From the NCBI RefSeq assembly GCF_004762045.1, contig NZ_SJOM01000007.1:4317609-4381608 (forward strand): a stretch of 64,000 nt of DNA. Direction: 5' to 3'. Position 1 is the stretch's first letter; each line of letters begins with the position of its first letter. A model generated the notes under the pieces. That model was not told the DNA's origin, did not search any database, and was given only the letters and a program-made list of their open reading frames with translations. Of the stretch, positions 54,506 through 63,472 are shown piece by piece. The position numbers and the translations under genes are program-made. This DNA comes from Mycobacterium sp. DL99 (GTDB taxonomy: Bacteria; Actinomycetota; Actinomycetes; Mycobacteriales; Mycobacteriaceae).

Positions 54506-55288
54506 GTGGCGCAGCCAAACGTCCGGTTCCAGCGACTTGCCGAACAGGTCGCCGACCAGTTGCGGCGCCGGATCCTGACCGGCGAACTGCCCGACGGCAC
54601 GATCCTGCCCAAGGAAGACGAACTTCTCGTCGAATACCCGATCAGCAAACCGTCCCTGCGCGAGGCGATGCGCATCCTCGAGGCCGAGGGGCTGTTGACG
54701 GTACGGCGCGGCAAGCTCGGCGGCGCAGTGGTCCACCGACCCGATGCAGCAAACCTTGCCTACACCATGGGGCTGGTACTGGGCGCCGGGCAGGTCGGAC
54801 TCGCCGACGTGGGCACCGCACTCCTGCAGGTCGAGCCGGCGTGTGCCGCGCTCTGCGCCCAGCGGCCGGACCGGAAGCGCACTGTTGTACCCATTCTCCG
54901 TGAATTGCACGAAGAATCGGTCAGATCGGTTTCCGATCTGCTGCAGGCCACCTCGGCGAGTCGCCGGTATCACGAGGCGCTGGTGCGCCACTGCGGCAAC
55001 GAGACGATGATCATCCTGGCGGGCGCGCTGGAGGCGCTGTGGTCAGCCCACGAGCAAAACTGGTCGGCTCAGGTGACTGATCACTCGACCGTGCCCGTCG
55101 AGGAGCGCCGGGCCGTTCTGGAAGACCACCGCCAGGTGATCGACGCGATCGACATGGGTGATGCACAGCGAGCCCGCGATCTGGCCGCGGCCCATCTGGT
55201 CAACGCCCAGCAGTACCCCGGCGTCGACGGGGTCGTCGACCCGACGATGGTGCGTGCGTGGGCGCAGTCCGGTCCCCGACGACCGTGA
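54506..55288 (+). CDS. FadR/GntR-family (FCD) transcriptional regulator
   Basis: 260 aa from a GTG. Winged helix at about 10-75 (SKPSLREAMRILEAEGLLTV), FCD domain at about 95-245. Lies between the MBL gene and the ligase operon, each of which has a similar motif in its promoter, so it probably represses both. FCD regulators bind pathway carboxylic acids. An ATG-initiated longer frame (54422) would cross the operator and is not favoured. Confidence 0.85.
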   Translation: MAQPNVRFQRLAEQVADQLRRRILTGELPDGTILPKEDELLVEYPISKPSLREAMRILEAEGLLTVRRGKLGGAVVHRPDAANLAYTMGLVLGAGQVGLADVGTALLQVEPACAALCAQRPDRKRTVVPILRELHEESVRSVSDLLQATSASRRYHEALVRHCGNETMIILAGALEALWSAHEQNWSAQVTDHSTVPVEERRAVLEDHRQVIDAIDMGDAQRARDLAAAHLVNAQQYPGVDGVVDPTMVRAWAQSGPRRP

Positions 55289-55313
55289 TCCACGAGCGAC
55301 AACAGTGTGACCG

Positions 55314-55345
55314 TTGACACAGGTTCTTATTTTCATATGATTTGG
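55314..55345 (+). promoter_or_regulatory. Near-consensus leaderless promoter and operator of the CoA-ligase operon
   Basis: Perfect -35 TTGACA (55314-55319), 16 bases, -10 TATGAT (55336-55341), then six bases to the ATG at 55348. The reverse complement of 55333-55345, CCAAATCATATGA, resembles the palindrome before the MBL gene (ACAAATCATTTGG) and overlaps the -10. Confidence 0.7.
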
Positions 55346-55347
55346 TG

Positions 55348-56949
55348 ATGAAGGTCGGCGACGCCGCAGTTGACGCTGCAGAAGCGGCCCACTACCGGTC
55401 GGCCGGATGGTGGTCGGACCGCACGATCTCGCAGACCGTGCGGGAACACGCCCTCACCCATCCCGACAAGCCAGCCTATATCGACCACCCCGGCACCACG
55501 TTCACCTGGAACGAATTCGACTGCGCCGCATCGCTACTCGCCGCCCAGTTGGCGGGGCTGGGTGTCCGACCAGGCGATCGCGTCGCGGTGTGGCACGGCG
55601 ACACCGCGGCCATCCATGTGCTGTTCGTGGCCATCGAGCGCTGCGGCGCCGTGGTGGTGGGGATCGGTGCCCGCGCCGGAACGCGCGAGGCCACTCAGAT
55701 CCTGCGGACCACCGATCCGCGCCTGCTGATCAGCGACGCCGCGCGGCACGCGTCGGCACAAACCACAGTTACGGGACTCACGCCCGAGATCAGCGCGCTG
55801 GTGTTGGACGGTTTGTCCCTCGACACTGACGCCCCATCGCGGCCACCGGCCGCGGGTGTCGGAGCCGACGACGTGTTCCTGATCAACTCGACCTCGGGAA
55901 CCACGGGCCTACCCAAATGTGTTGTGCATACGCAGAACCGTTGGCATTACTTTCATCAGCAGGCAGTCGCCAACGGGGCACTGAGTTCCGACGACGTCTT
56001 CCTGCCCGTCATCCCGGCCCCGTTCGGATTCGGCATCTGGACCGCCCATACCACCCCGATCCACCTCGGTGTCACCACGATCCTGCTCGAGCGGTTCGAC
56101 GCGGCAGCCGCGTGCGAGGCGATCGCCCGCCACCGGGTCAGCGTGTTGTGCTGTGTCAGTACCCAATTGATGATGATCATGGCCGACCGGGCATCGCGCG
56201 AGAACGACCTGAGCTCGCTGCGCGTGGTCTTCACCGGCGGCGAGGCGTTGCCGTATCAGCGGGCCGCCGACTTCGAAGAGCTCACCGGCGCCACCATCCT
56301 GCAGTTCTACGGCTCCAACGAAACCGGCTTGCTGAGCGGAACGACGCTGCAGGATTCCAGGGAACGCAGGCTGCGCACCGCCGGAAGGCTGGTGCCGGAG
56401 ATGGCGGTGCGCCTGTTCGACGGCGATGACGACGTGACCTCAACGGGCCGTGGGCAACCGGCCTGCCGCGGACCGGCCACCAGCCTGGGCTACCTCGGCG
56501 GTGTAGACCACGACAAGCTCTACACACCTGACGGCTGGATGCGGATGGGCGACGTGTGCGAGGTCGACGCCGACGGCTACCTGTCCGTCACCGGCCGCAC
56601 CTCGGACTTCATCGTGCGCGGGGGCAAGAACATCAGTGCCGGAGAGGTCGAGGATGCGGTGACGACACATCCCGGGGTGGCCGTCGCGGCCGCGGTGGCG
56701 ATGCCCGACCCGGTCTTCGGCGAGAAGGTCTGCATCTACGTAGAACCGGTGGCCCACGCCAACAGCCAAACGATCAATCTGCCCGGGCTCGTCGAGCACT
56801 TGCTCGCCCAGGGCATGTCGAAGGAACTTCTTCCCGAGCGGCTCATCGTCCTCGATGAGCTGCCCCGGTCTTCGGGCGGGAAGATCGCGAAAGGGCAACT
56901 CCGCGAAGATATCCGGACGCGGTTGGGAGACGGCTATGAACGTCGGTGA
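55348..56949 (+). CDS. Class I adenylate-forming acyl-CoA ligase
   Basis: 533 aa. Activates a carboxylic acid as acyl-AMP then CoA thioester. P-loop NSTSGTTGLPK (about 178-188), YGSNETG, RTSDFIVRGGKNIS with the A8 hinge, and the C-terminal catalytic Lys in SSGGKIAKGQLR. Short N-terminal part suggests a small or aromatic acid substrate rather than a very long chain. Overlaps the next gene by 14 bases. First in a four-gene operon under GntR control. Confidence 0.9.
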   Translation: MKVGDAAVDAAEAAHYRSAGWWSDRTISQTVREHALTHPDKPAYIDHPGTTFTWNEFDCAASLLAAQLAGLGVRPGDRVAVWHGDTAAIHVLFVAIERCGAVVVGIGARAGTREATQILRTTDPRLLISDAARHASAQTTVTGLTPEISALVLDGLSLDTDAPSRPPAAGVGADDVFLINSTSGTTGLPKCVVHTQNRWHYFHQQAVANGALSSDDVFLPVIPAPFGFGIWTAHTTPIHLGVTTILLERFDAAAACEAIARHRVSVLCCVSTQLMMIMADRASRENDLSSLRVVFTGGEALPYQRAADFEELTGATILQFYGSNETGLLSGTTLQDSRERRLRTAGRLVPEMAVRLFDGDDDVTSTGRGQPACRGPATSLGYLGGVDHDKLYTPDGWMRMGDVCEVDADGYLSVTGRTSDFIVRGGKNISAGEVEDAVTTHPGVAVAAAVAMPDPVFGEKVCIYVEPVAHANSQTINLPGLVEHLLAQGMSKELLPERLIVLDELPRSSGGKIAKGQLREDIRTRLGDGYERR

Positions 56950-57709
56950 GATGCGTCAGGGCGGGCTGAAGGTGTGGTCACCGTCGGTCACCCCGCCGAT
57001 CGGTGTCGATCTGTCCGAGGAACAGTCGCTGGCCGTGGCGTTCCGGCACCTGGCGGCCATCGGATTCGCCGAGAACATGGCCGGCCACATCACCTGGCAG
57101 CCGGAAGGCCGCACCGAGATGCTGGTCAATCCGTGGGGCCTGTGGTGGCAGGAACTCACCGCATCCGACATCTGTGTGGTCGACGAGAACGCCACGGTGG
57201 TACGCGGCCGCTGGGATGTCACCCCGGCCATCCACATCCACACCGAACTGCACCGCGTGCGCGACGACGCCCGCGTCGTCATCCACAACCATCCCTATTA
57301 CGTGAGCCTGATCGCGGCGTTGGGAAAGTTGCCGGATCTGGTGCATCAGACCGGATCGCTGTTCCTCGACGACATGTGCTTCGTCGAAACCTATGACGGC
57401 GAGGTCGATTCGGCGCCACGCGCCCGCGAGCTCGCCGAACGGATCGGCACGGCCAATCTCACCATCCTGGCCAACCACGGCGTCATCACCACCGGAGGCA
57501 CCGTGGCCGAGGCCGTGTACCGGGCCGCGTCGATCGACCGGGTGTGCAAACTGGCCTACCAGGTGATGCTCACCGGCCGGGAGCCGACCGCGATGAACCG
57601 CTCCGACATGTACGGCATGAAGGCCTCGCTCATCGAGCGGGCCGCCGACGTGTACTGGGCTGGGGCCGCCCGTATGACCATCAAGGCCGACCCCGACGTC
57701 CTGACCTAG
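56936..57709 (+). CDS. Class II aldolase/adducin family protein
   Basis: 257 aa. Zn-type aldolase fold (FucA/AraD family): GFAENMAGHITW, H-N-H motif in VIHNHPYYVSL, and later His in NHGVITTGG. Members cleave phospho-sugars or decarboxylate/aldol-cleave hydroxyacids; the substrate is not deducible here. ATG at 56936 has GGGAG six bases upstream; the long frame to 56855 is antisense-like carry-over within the ligase. Confidence 0.85.
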   Translation: MNVGEMRQGGLKVWSPSVTPPIGVDLSEEQSLAVAFRHLAAIGFAENMAGHITWQPEGRTEMLVNPWGLWWQELTASDICVVDENATVVRGRWDVTPAIHIHTELHRVRDDARVVIHNHPYYVSLIAALGKLPDLVHQTGSLFLDDMCFVETYDGEVDSAPRARELAERIGTANLTILANHGVITTGGTVAEAVYRAASIDRVCKLAYQVMLTGREPTAMNRSDMYGMKASLIERAADVYWAGAARMTIKADPDVLT

Positions 57710-57723
57710 AAGGAGACTGGCCC

Positions 57724-58992
57724 ATGAAGTCCATCGACGAACTCGCCGGCAATCTCGACTTCACCACCGCGCACAAGGGCGCCGAACGCACGGTCACGTT
57801 TCTGCCCGAACCGCAGCGGGCCGAACGTCTCTACACCGTGATCTCGGTCGACGATCACATCGTCGAGCCACCGGACACGTTCACCGGCCGGGTGCCTCGC
57901 AAGTTCGCTGACCGTGCCCCGAAGGTCGTCGACACCGAGAACGGCGGGCAGACCTGGATGTACGACGGGCAATCGCTGCCCAACGTCGGCTTCAACGCCG
58001 TGGTCGGCCGCCCGGTCTCCGAATACGGTTTCGAGCCGGCGCGATTCGACGAAATGCGCCGCGGCGCCTGGGACATTCACGAACGCGTCAAGGACATGGA
58101 TCTCAACGGTGTGTACGCGTCGCTCAACTTCCCGTCGTTCCTCCCCGGGTTCGCCGGCCAGCGGCTCCAACAGGTGACCAGAGATCGGGAGCTCGCGATG
58201 GCCTCAGTGCGGGCCTGGAACGACTGGCACCTCGAAGCGTGGGCCGGCGCCTACCCCGGCCGGATCATCCCGTGCCAGCTGCCGTGGCTGCTGGACCCCG
58301 AGGTCGGCGCCCAGATGATCTACGAGAACGCCGAACGCGGTTTCCACGCCGTGACATTCAGCGAGAACCCCGCCATGCTCGGGCTGCCGACCATCCACTC
58401 CGGTTACTGGGAGCCGATGATGGCGGCGTGTGCCGAGACGGGCACCGTGGTCAACCTGCACATCGGATCCTCGGGCTCGGCGCCGTCCACCACCGACGAC
58501 GCCCCGCCGGACGTTCAGGGTGTGCTGTTCTTCGCCTACGCCATCACCGCGGCGGTCGACTGGCTGTACTCCGGTCTGCCCAGCCGGTACCCGGACCTCA
58601 AGATCTGTCTGTCCGAAGGCGGAATCGGCTGGGTGGCAGGCCTACTCGATCGGCTCGACCACATGCTCAGCTACCACCAGATGTACGGCACCTGGAAAGC
58701 CCTCGGCGAGACCCTCTCCCCCGCCGAGGTGTTCACCCGGAACTTCTGGTTCTGCGCGGTCGAGGACCAGTCCTCGTTCGTGCAGCACGAACGGATCGGC
58801 ACCGGCAACATCCTGCTCGAAGCCGACTACCCCCACTGTGACTCGACCTGGCCGCACACCCAGCGCACCATTCACGAACAGATCCAGGGCCTGCCCGCCG
58901 AGGTGATCCGGAAGATCACCTGGGAGAACGCATCTCAGCTCTACCAGCATCCCGTACCCCTTGCGGTGCAGAACGATCCGAACGCCTACTGA
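57724..58992 (+). CDS. Amidohydrolase-2 family metal-dependent hydrolase/decarboxylase
   Basis: 422 aa. TIM-barrel family that includes ACMSD and resorcylate decarboxylases. The SVDDHIVEPPD start supplies the first metal ligands; further His/Asp appear in NLHIGSSG and LEADYPHCDSTWP. Mycobacterial members of this type with DDH-x-x-E-P are numerous and mostly uncharacterised. Either C-N/C-C hydrolysis or decarboxylation is possible. AGGAG precedes the ATG. Confidence 0.85.
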   Translation: MKSIDELAGNLDFTTAHKGAERTVTFLPEPQRAERLYTVISVDDHIVEPPDTFTGRVPRKFADRAPKVVDTENGGQTWMYDGQSLPNVGFNAVVGRPVSEYGFEPARFDEMRRGAWDIHERVKDMDLNGVYASLNFPSFLPGFAGQRLQQVTRDRELAMASVRAWNDWHLEAWAGAYPGRIIPCQLPWLLDPEVGAQMIYENAERGFHAVTFSENPAMLGLPTIHSGYWEPMMAACAETGTVVNLHIGSSGSAPSTTDDAPPDVQGVLFFAYAITAAVDWLYSGLPSRYPDLKICLSEGGIGWVAGLLDRLDHMLSYHQMYGTWKALGETLSPAEVFTRNFWFCAVEDQSSFVQHERIGTGNILLEADYPHCDSTWPHTQRTIHEQIQGLPAEVIRKITWENASQLYQHPVPLAVQNDPNAY

Positions 58993-58995
58993 TCG

Positions 58996-59955
58996 ATGAC
59001 CGCACCGCTGCGCGTCGCCGTCCTCGACGACTACCAGGGAATCGCCGACACCGTCGACTGGTCACCGATTCCCCGCCCCGCCCAGATCACGTCACTGCGG
59101 GAACACATCGCGCCGGGTCCGGCCCTGGTCGAGTCGCTGGCCGGCTGCGAGGTCGTCGTCGCGATGCGGGAACGCACCCCGATCGACGCTGCGCTGCTCA
59201 GCCAACTGCCTAATCTGAAGCTTCTGGTGACAACGGGACCGTTCAACGCCGCCATCGACGTAGCCGCCGCGCACCGCCTCGGTATCACCGTGTCGGGCAC
59301 CGGCGGAGCGATCACCCCGACGGTCGAACACACCTGGGCACTGATCCTGGGGCTGCAGCGACACCTGGTCCTCGAGGATCAGCGCATCCGCAACGGGCTG
59401 TGGCAGAGCACCATCGGCAGCGATCTGCATGGAGCGACGCTGGGACTGGTCGGCGTAGGCCGGATCGGCAGCCGGGTCGCCACGATCGGCAAGGCGTTCG
59501 GCATGGACGTCATCGCGTGGAGTCCCAACCTCACCGACGAGCGTGCGGCCAAGGCCGGCGTCGTCCGCGTTGATCGGGAGGCATTGTTCGCCGCCGCCGA
59601 TGTCGTATCGCTGCACATGGTGCTCGCCGAGAGCACACATGGCCTGATCGGCGCCGCCGAGCTGGCCGCGATGAAACCTTCGGCGATCCTGGTGAACACC
59701 TCGCGCGGTGGCCTCATCGACGAGGATGCGCTCGTGCAAGCCCTGCGCGGCAAGCAGATTCGTGGCGCAGCGCTGGATGTCTATCGACAGGAGCCTCTTC
59801 CCCCGGGGCATCGGTTGGCCACCCTGCCCAACACCTTGCTGACCCCGCACCTCGGCTACGTCACCGAGGGCGTGATGACGATCTTCTACCGCGACATCGT
59901 CGAGGACATCGCGGCCTACTGCACGGGATCCCCGCTGCGTCTGCTCACCGCGTAG
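58996..59955 (+). CDS. D-2-hydroxyacid dehydrogenase family protein
   Basis: 319 aa. NAD(P)-linked oxidation of a D-2-hydroxyacid or the reverse. Rossmann loop GVGRIGS (about 151-157), catalytic Arg in NTSRGGLID, Glu in YRQEPLP and His in TPHLGYV. Starts three bases after the amidohydrolase stop. Last gene of the operon; the AT-rich gap after it begins the mmpS promoter region. Confidence 0.9.
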   Translation: MTAPLRVAVLDDYQGIADTVDWSPIPRPAQITSLREHIAPGPALVESLAGCEVVVAMRERTPIDAALLSQLPNLKLLVTTGPFNAAIDVAAAHRLGITVSGTGGAITPTVEHTWALILGLQRHLVLEDQRIRNGLWQSTIGSDLHGATLGLVGVGRIGSRVATIGKAFGMDVIAWSPNLTDERAAKAGVVRVDREALFAAADVVSLHMVLAESTHGLIGAAELAAMKPSAILVNTSRGGLIDEDALVQALRGKQIRGAALDVYRQEPLPPGHRLATLPNTLLTPHLGYVTEGVMTIFYRDIVEDIAAYCTGSPLRLLTA

Positions 59956-59995
59956 GTCACTAAAAAATTCCAGTTCGCAAACAACTGTGAGGTAT

Positions 59996-60046
59996 CTCAA
60001 TATCCCTTAATGGAACGTTGAGCATCCACTAAAGGCCTGTTACGTT
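59996..60046 (+). promoter_or_regulatory. mmpS promoter with TetR-operator-like imperfect palindrome
   Basis: -35 TTGAGC (60018-60023), 17 bases, -10 TACGTT (60041-60046). The segment 59996-60022 is an imperfect 27-base dyad with arms CTCAA and TTGAG and inner TCC/GGA; its right arm covers the -35. A TetR gene ends the cluster, so repression here is plausible. Confidence 0.45.
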
Positions 60047-60115
60047 CAGCCGATCAAAACGCGGTCGGATGGGACTTCCGTCGGCATGCGCCGAACCGGA
60101 GAGGTGGATTTTGCC

Positions 60116-60556
60116 GTGGCTACGCTATTTCGGCTCGCCAAACGCTTCTGGATTCCCATGGTGCTGGTGGCTGCCCTTGCCGTCAGCGGGTTGGCAATGA
60201 ACCGGATGCACGGGATCTTCGGCACTCACATCAACACCGACCCGGGACAGTCCGCCGGCGACGACATCGTGGAGTTCAACCCGAAGCGCGTCGTCTACGA
60301 GATCGACGGGCCGAGTGGCACCAGCGGGCACGTCAGCTTTCTGGATGCCGACGCCCAACCCCACACCGAGAAGTTCAGCTCGCTGCCGTGGCGGCACGAG
60401 GTTGTCACCACCCTGCCGACGGTGTTCGCCAATGTGGTTGCCCAAGGAGATAGCGAAGTGATCAGCTGCCGGATCGTCGTCAACGGCGAAGTCCGAGACG
60501 AGCAGACCGTGAACCAGCACGACGCCCAGGCCTTCTGCTTGGACAAGGCCGCCTGA
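60116..60556 (+). CDS. mmpS: MmpS-family membrane accessory protein
   Basis: 146 aa. Short cytoplasmic start, one membrane helix (about 12-30, WIPMVLVAALAVSGLA), then a periplasmic beta domain with two cysteines (VISCRI and AFCLDK) as in MmpS4/5. Partner of the MmpL that follows with a one-base overlap. GTG 60116 gives the usual short N-terminus; ATG 60086 is the alternative. Confidence 0.9.
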   Translation: MATLFRLAKRFWIPMVLVAALAVSGLAMNRMHGIFGTHINTDPGQSAGDDIVEFNPKRVVYEIDGPSGTSGHVSFLDADAQPHTEKFSSLPWRHEVVTTLPTVFANVVAQGDSEVISCRIVVNGEVRDEQTVNQHDAQAFCLDKAA

Positions 60557-63450
60557 TGGGTAACCACCGAGGAGCCGAAGGCGGATCGCGCATCAGCACG
60601 GTCGCCGCTACCCCTGAACACAAGGGCATCGCCCGCGTCATCCGCGTCGCCGCGATCCCGATCATCCTGGCGTGGGTCGTGCTCGTCGTCGTCCTGAACG
60701 CGCTCGTCCCCCAACTCGAGGTCGTCGGGCACGAGCACGCCGTCTCACTGTCACCCCAGGACGCACCGGCACTGGTGGCGATGAAGAAGATCGGCGAGCG
60801 CTTCGATCAATTCGACTCCGACACGATCGCCATGGTCGTGCTCGAGGGCGACCAGCCGCTGGGTACCGAGGCTCATCGCTACTACGACGAACTGGTCCGC
60901 ACGCTGCAGGCCGATACCAAACACGTTCAGCACGTTCAGAATTACTGGGGCGACCTGATCACCGCGGCGGGATCCCAGAGCACCGACGGCAAGGCCGCCT
61001 ACGTTCAGGTCAACCTCGCAGGCAACCAGGGCGAGACGCTGGCCAACGAATCGGTAGGCGCGGTCCGCAAGATCATCGAGGAATCGAATCCGCCCGCAGG
61101 CGTGAAAGCCTATGTCACCGGCCAAGGTCCGCTCACCACGGACATGAACGAAGCCGGCGACAAGAGCATGATCAAGATCACCTTCGTCACGATCGCGGTG
61201 ATCGCGGTGATGCTGATCGTCGTCTACCGGTCGATCGCCACGATGTTGTTGATGCTCATCGTGGTGCTGCTGGAGATGTCGGCGGCTCGCGGAGTCGTGG
61301 CGGCCATCGGCCACGCCGGCCTGCTCGGCCTGTCGACGTTCTCGGTGAGCCTGCTGACCTCGTTGGCCATCGCGGCGGGAACCGATTACGCGATCTTCCT
61401 CGTCGGCCGATATCAGGAAGCGCGACAGAAAGGTCAGGAACGAGAGGACGCCTATTACACCGCATTCCACGGTGTCGGGCATGTCATCCTCGGCTCCGGC
61501 CTCACGGTCGCCGGCGCCATGCTGTGCCTTCACTTCACCCGGTTGAACTACTTCAGCTCCATGGGTATCCCGAGCGCCATCGGCATGTCCGTGGTGGTGC
61601 TGGCCTCGCTCACACTTGCGCCGGCAATGTTGGCTGTGGGCAGTCGGTTCGGCTTGCTCGACGCCAAGCGCGAGATCCGCTCTCGCGGTTGGCGCAGACT
61701 CGGCACCTCGGTGGTGCGCTGGCCCGTTCCGATCCTGGCGGCGGCCATCGCGGTGGCACTCGTCGGACTGCTGGCTCTGCCCGGCTACAAGACCTCGTAC
61801 AACGAGCGGCTCTACATCCCCAAGGATCTGCCGTCCAACGTCGGATACGCCGCTGCCGAGCGACATTTCACTGCCGCGCGGATGAACCCCGACCTCCTGC
61901 TGGTCGATGCGGGCCGCGACCTCCGCAACCCTGCCGACATGATCGTGCTGGACAAGATCGCCCGCGAGCTGATCCGCGTACCCGGTGTCGCGCGCGTGCA
62001 GAGCATCACCCGTCCACTGGGCCGCCCCATCGCGCACAGCTCCGTGCCGTTCCAGGTGAGCATGCAATCGGTGTCGATGACCGAGAACCTGCAGTTCCTG
62101 CGGGAACGCATGGGCGACATGAATACGCTCACCGACGATCTCGGCCGGATGATCACGATCATGGAGAACATGCTGGGCCTGATGAACCGGATGACCGGCA
62201 TCACCCACGAACTGACCGCCAGCATGAACGACATGCAGGCGAGTACCAACGAAATGCGGGATCACATGGCTGATTTCGACGATTTCATGCGGCCGATGCG
62301 GAACTATCTGTACTGGGAACCGCACTGCTACGACATCCCGATGTGCCAATCCATGCGCTCGTTGTTCGACGGGCTCGACGGCATCGACACCATGACCGAA
62401 ACTCTCTCGGATTCGGTGAAGAACATGAACGAGATGGATCAGCTGATGCCGCAGTTGGTGGCGCAGCTGCCACCGATGATCGCCATCTCGAAGTCCATGC
62501 AGGGCACGATGAAAACGATGTTCAGCACGTTCAACGGGCTCGTCGACCAGATCGCCAAGATGACCGACACGGCGTCGGTGATGGGGCAGGCGTTCGACGA
62601 CGCCCGCAACGACGACTCGTTCTATCTGCCACCCGAGGCGTTCGACAACCCGGACTTCAAGCGCGGGTTGGCGCTGATGGTGTCGCCGGACGGTCAGGCC
62701 GCGCAGTTCATCATCACCCACGACGTGGATCCGGCTACCTCCGAGGGTATTTCGCATGTCGACCCGATCTTGAAGACGGCCCGGGAGGCGATCAAGACGA
62801 CGCCGCTGGCCGACGCCAAGATCTATCTCGGCGGCACCGCGGCCACCTACAAGGACATCCAGGTGGGCGCCCAGTGGGACCTGCTGATCTCAGCCTGCGG
62901 CGCGATCACGTTGATCTTCATCGTGATGCTGTTGATCACCCGCGCCCTGATCGCGTCGTTCGTCATCGTCGGCACCGTGATCCTGTCCCTGGCCGCATCG
63001 TTCGGCTTGTCGGTCCTGGTGTGGCAGTACCTGCTCGGGATCGATCTGCACTGGATGACATTGGCGTTCTCGGTCATCATCCTGCTGGCGGTCGGATCGG
63101 ACTACAACCTGCTGGTGGTCTCGCGGATGAAGGAAGAGATCGGCGCGGGCATCAATACCGGCATAATCCGGGCCATGGGCGCCACCGGCGGCGTGGTCAC
63201 CGCGGCCGGCCTGGTGTTCGCATTCACGATGGCGTCGATGGCCACGAGCGATCTGATTGCGATCGGGCAGGGCGGCACGACCATCGGCCTGGGCCTGTTG
63301 TTCGACACCCTCGTCGTTCGCTCGCTGATGACACCGACGATTGCCGCGATCCTCGGCCGCTGGTTCTGGTGGCCGCTGCCCGTGCGCCAGCGTCCAGCGC
63401 GTTTCCTCTCTGATCGGACAACACCGATACCGGTGGCGAGAATGTCGTGA
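60556..63450 (+). CDS. mmpL: MmpL-family RND transporter
   Basis: 964 aa. Two RND repeats with 11-12 helices, a periplasmic loop after helix 1, and a long loop after helix 7 (about 480-700) that is Met-rich and coiled-coil-like with a C-x6-C pair (CYDIPMC), as in MmpL4/5. Proton-relay motif GTDYAIFL in the first half and GSDYNLLVV in the second. Exports a lipid, siderophore or drug; the cargo is not visible. Controlled presumably by the adjoining TetR. Confidence 0.94.
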   Translation: MGNHRGAEGGSRISTVAATPEHKGIARVIRVAAIPIILAWVVLVVVLNALVPQLEVVGHEHAVSLSPQDAPALVAMKKIGERFDQFDSDTIAMVVLEGDQPLGTEAHRYYDELVRTLQADTKHVQHVQNYWGDLITAAGSQSTDGKAAYVQVNLAGNQGETLANESVGAVRKIIEESNPPAGVKAYVTGQGPLTTDMNEAGDKSMIKITFVTIAVIAVMLIVVYRSIATMLLMLIVVLLEMSAARGVVAAIGHAGLLGLSTFSVSLLTSLAIAAGTDYAIFLVGRYQEARQKGQEREDAYYTAFHGVGHVILGSGLTVAGAMLCLHFTRLNYFSSMGIPSAIGMSVVVLASLTLAPAMLAVGSRFGLLDAKREIRSRGWRRLGTSVVRWPVPILAAAIAVALVGLLALPGYKTSYNERLYIPKDLPSNVGYAAAERHFTAARMNPDLLLVDAGRDLRNPADMIVLDKIARELIRVPGVARVQSITRPLGRPIAHSSVPFQVSMQSVSMTENLQFLRERMGDMNTLTDDLGRMITIMENMLGLMNRMTGITHELTASMNDMQASTNEMRDHMADFDDFMRPMRNYLYWEPHCYDIPMCQSMRSLFDGLDGIDTMTETLSDSVKNMNEMDQLMPQLVAQLPPMIAISKSMQGTMKTMFSTFNGLVDQIAKMTDTASVMGQAFDDARNDDSFYLPPEAFDNPDFKRGLALMVSPDGQAAQFIITHDVDPATSEGISHVDPILKTAREAIKTTPLADAKIYLGGTAATYKDIQVGAQWDLLISACGAITLIFIVMLLITRALIASFVIVGTVILSLAASFGLSVLVWQYLLGIDLHWMTLAFSVIILLAVGSDYNLLVVSRMKEEIGAGINTGIIRAMGATGGVVTAAGLVFAFTMASMATSDLIAIGQGGTTIGLGLLFDTLVVRSLMTPTIAAILGRWFWWPLPVRQRPARFLSDRTTPIPVARMS

Positions 63451-63472
63451 CCCGCGTCGATACCATCGACTC

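Noticed and set aside
60751..62757. 668-aa frame antisense to mmpL, very rich in His and Arg
   Set aside because: Reverse reading of a Met- and Asp-rich membrane protein; no independent evidence.
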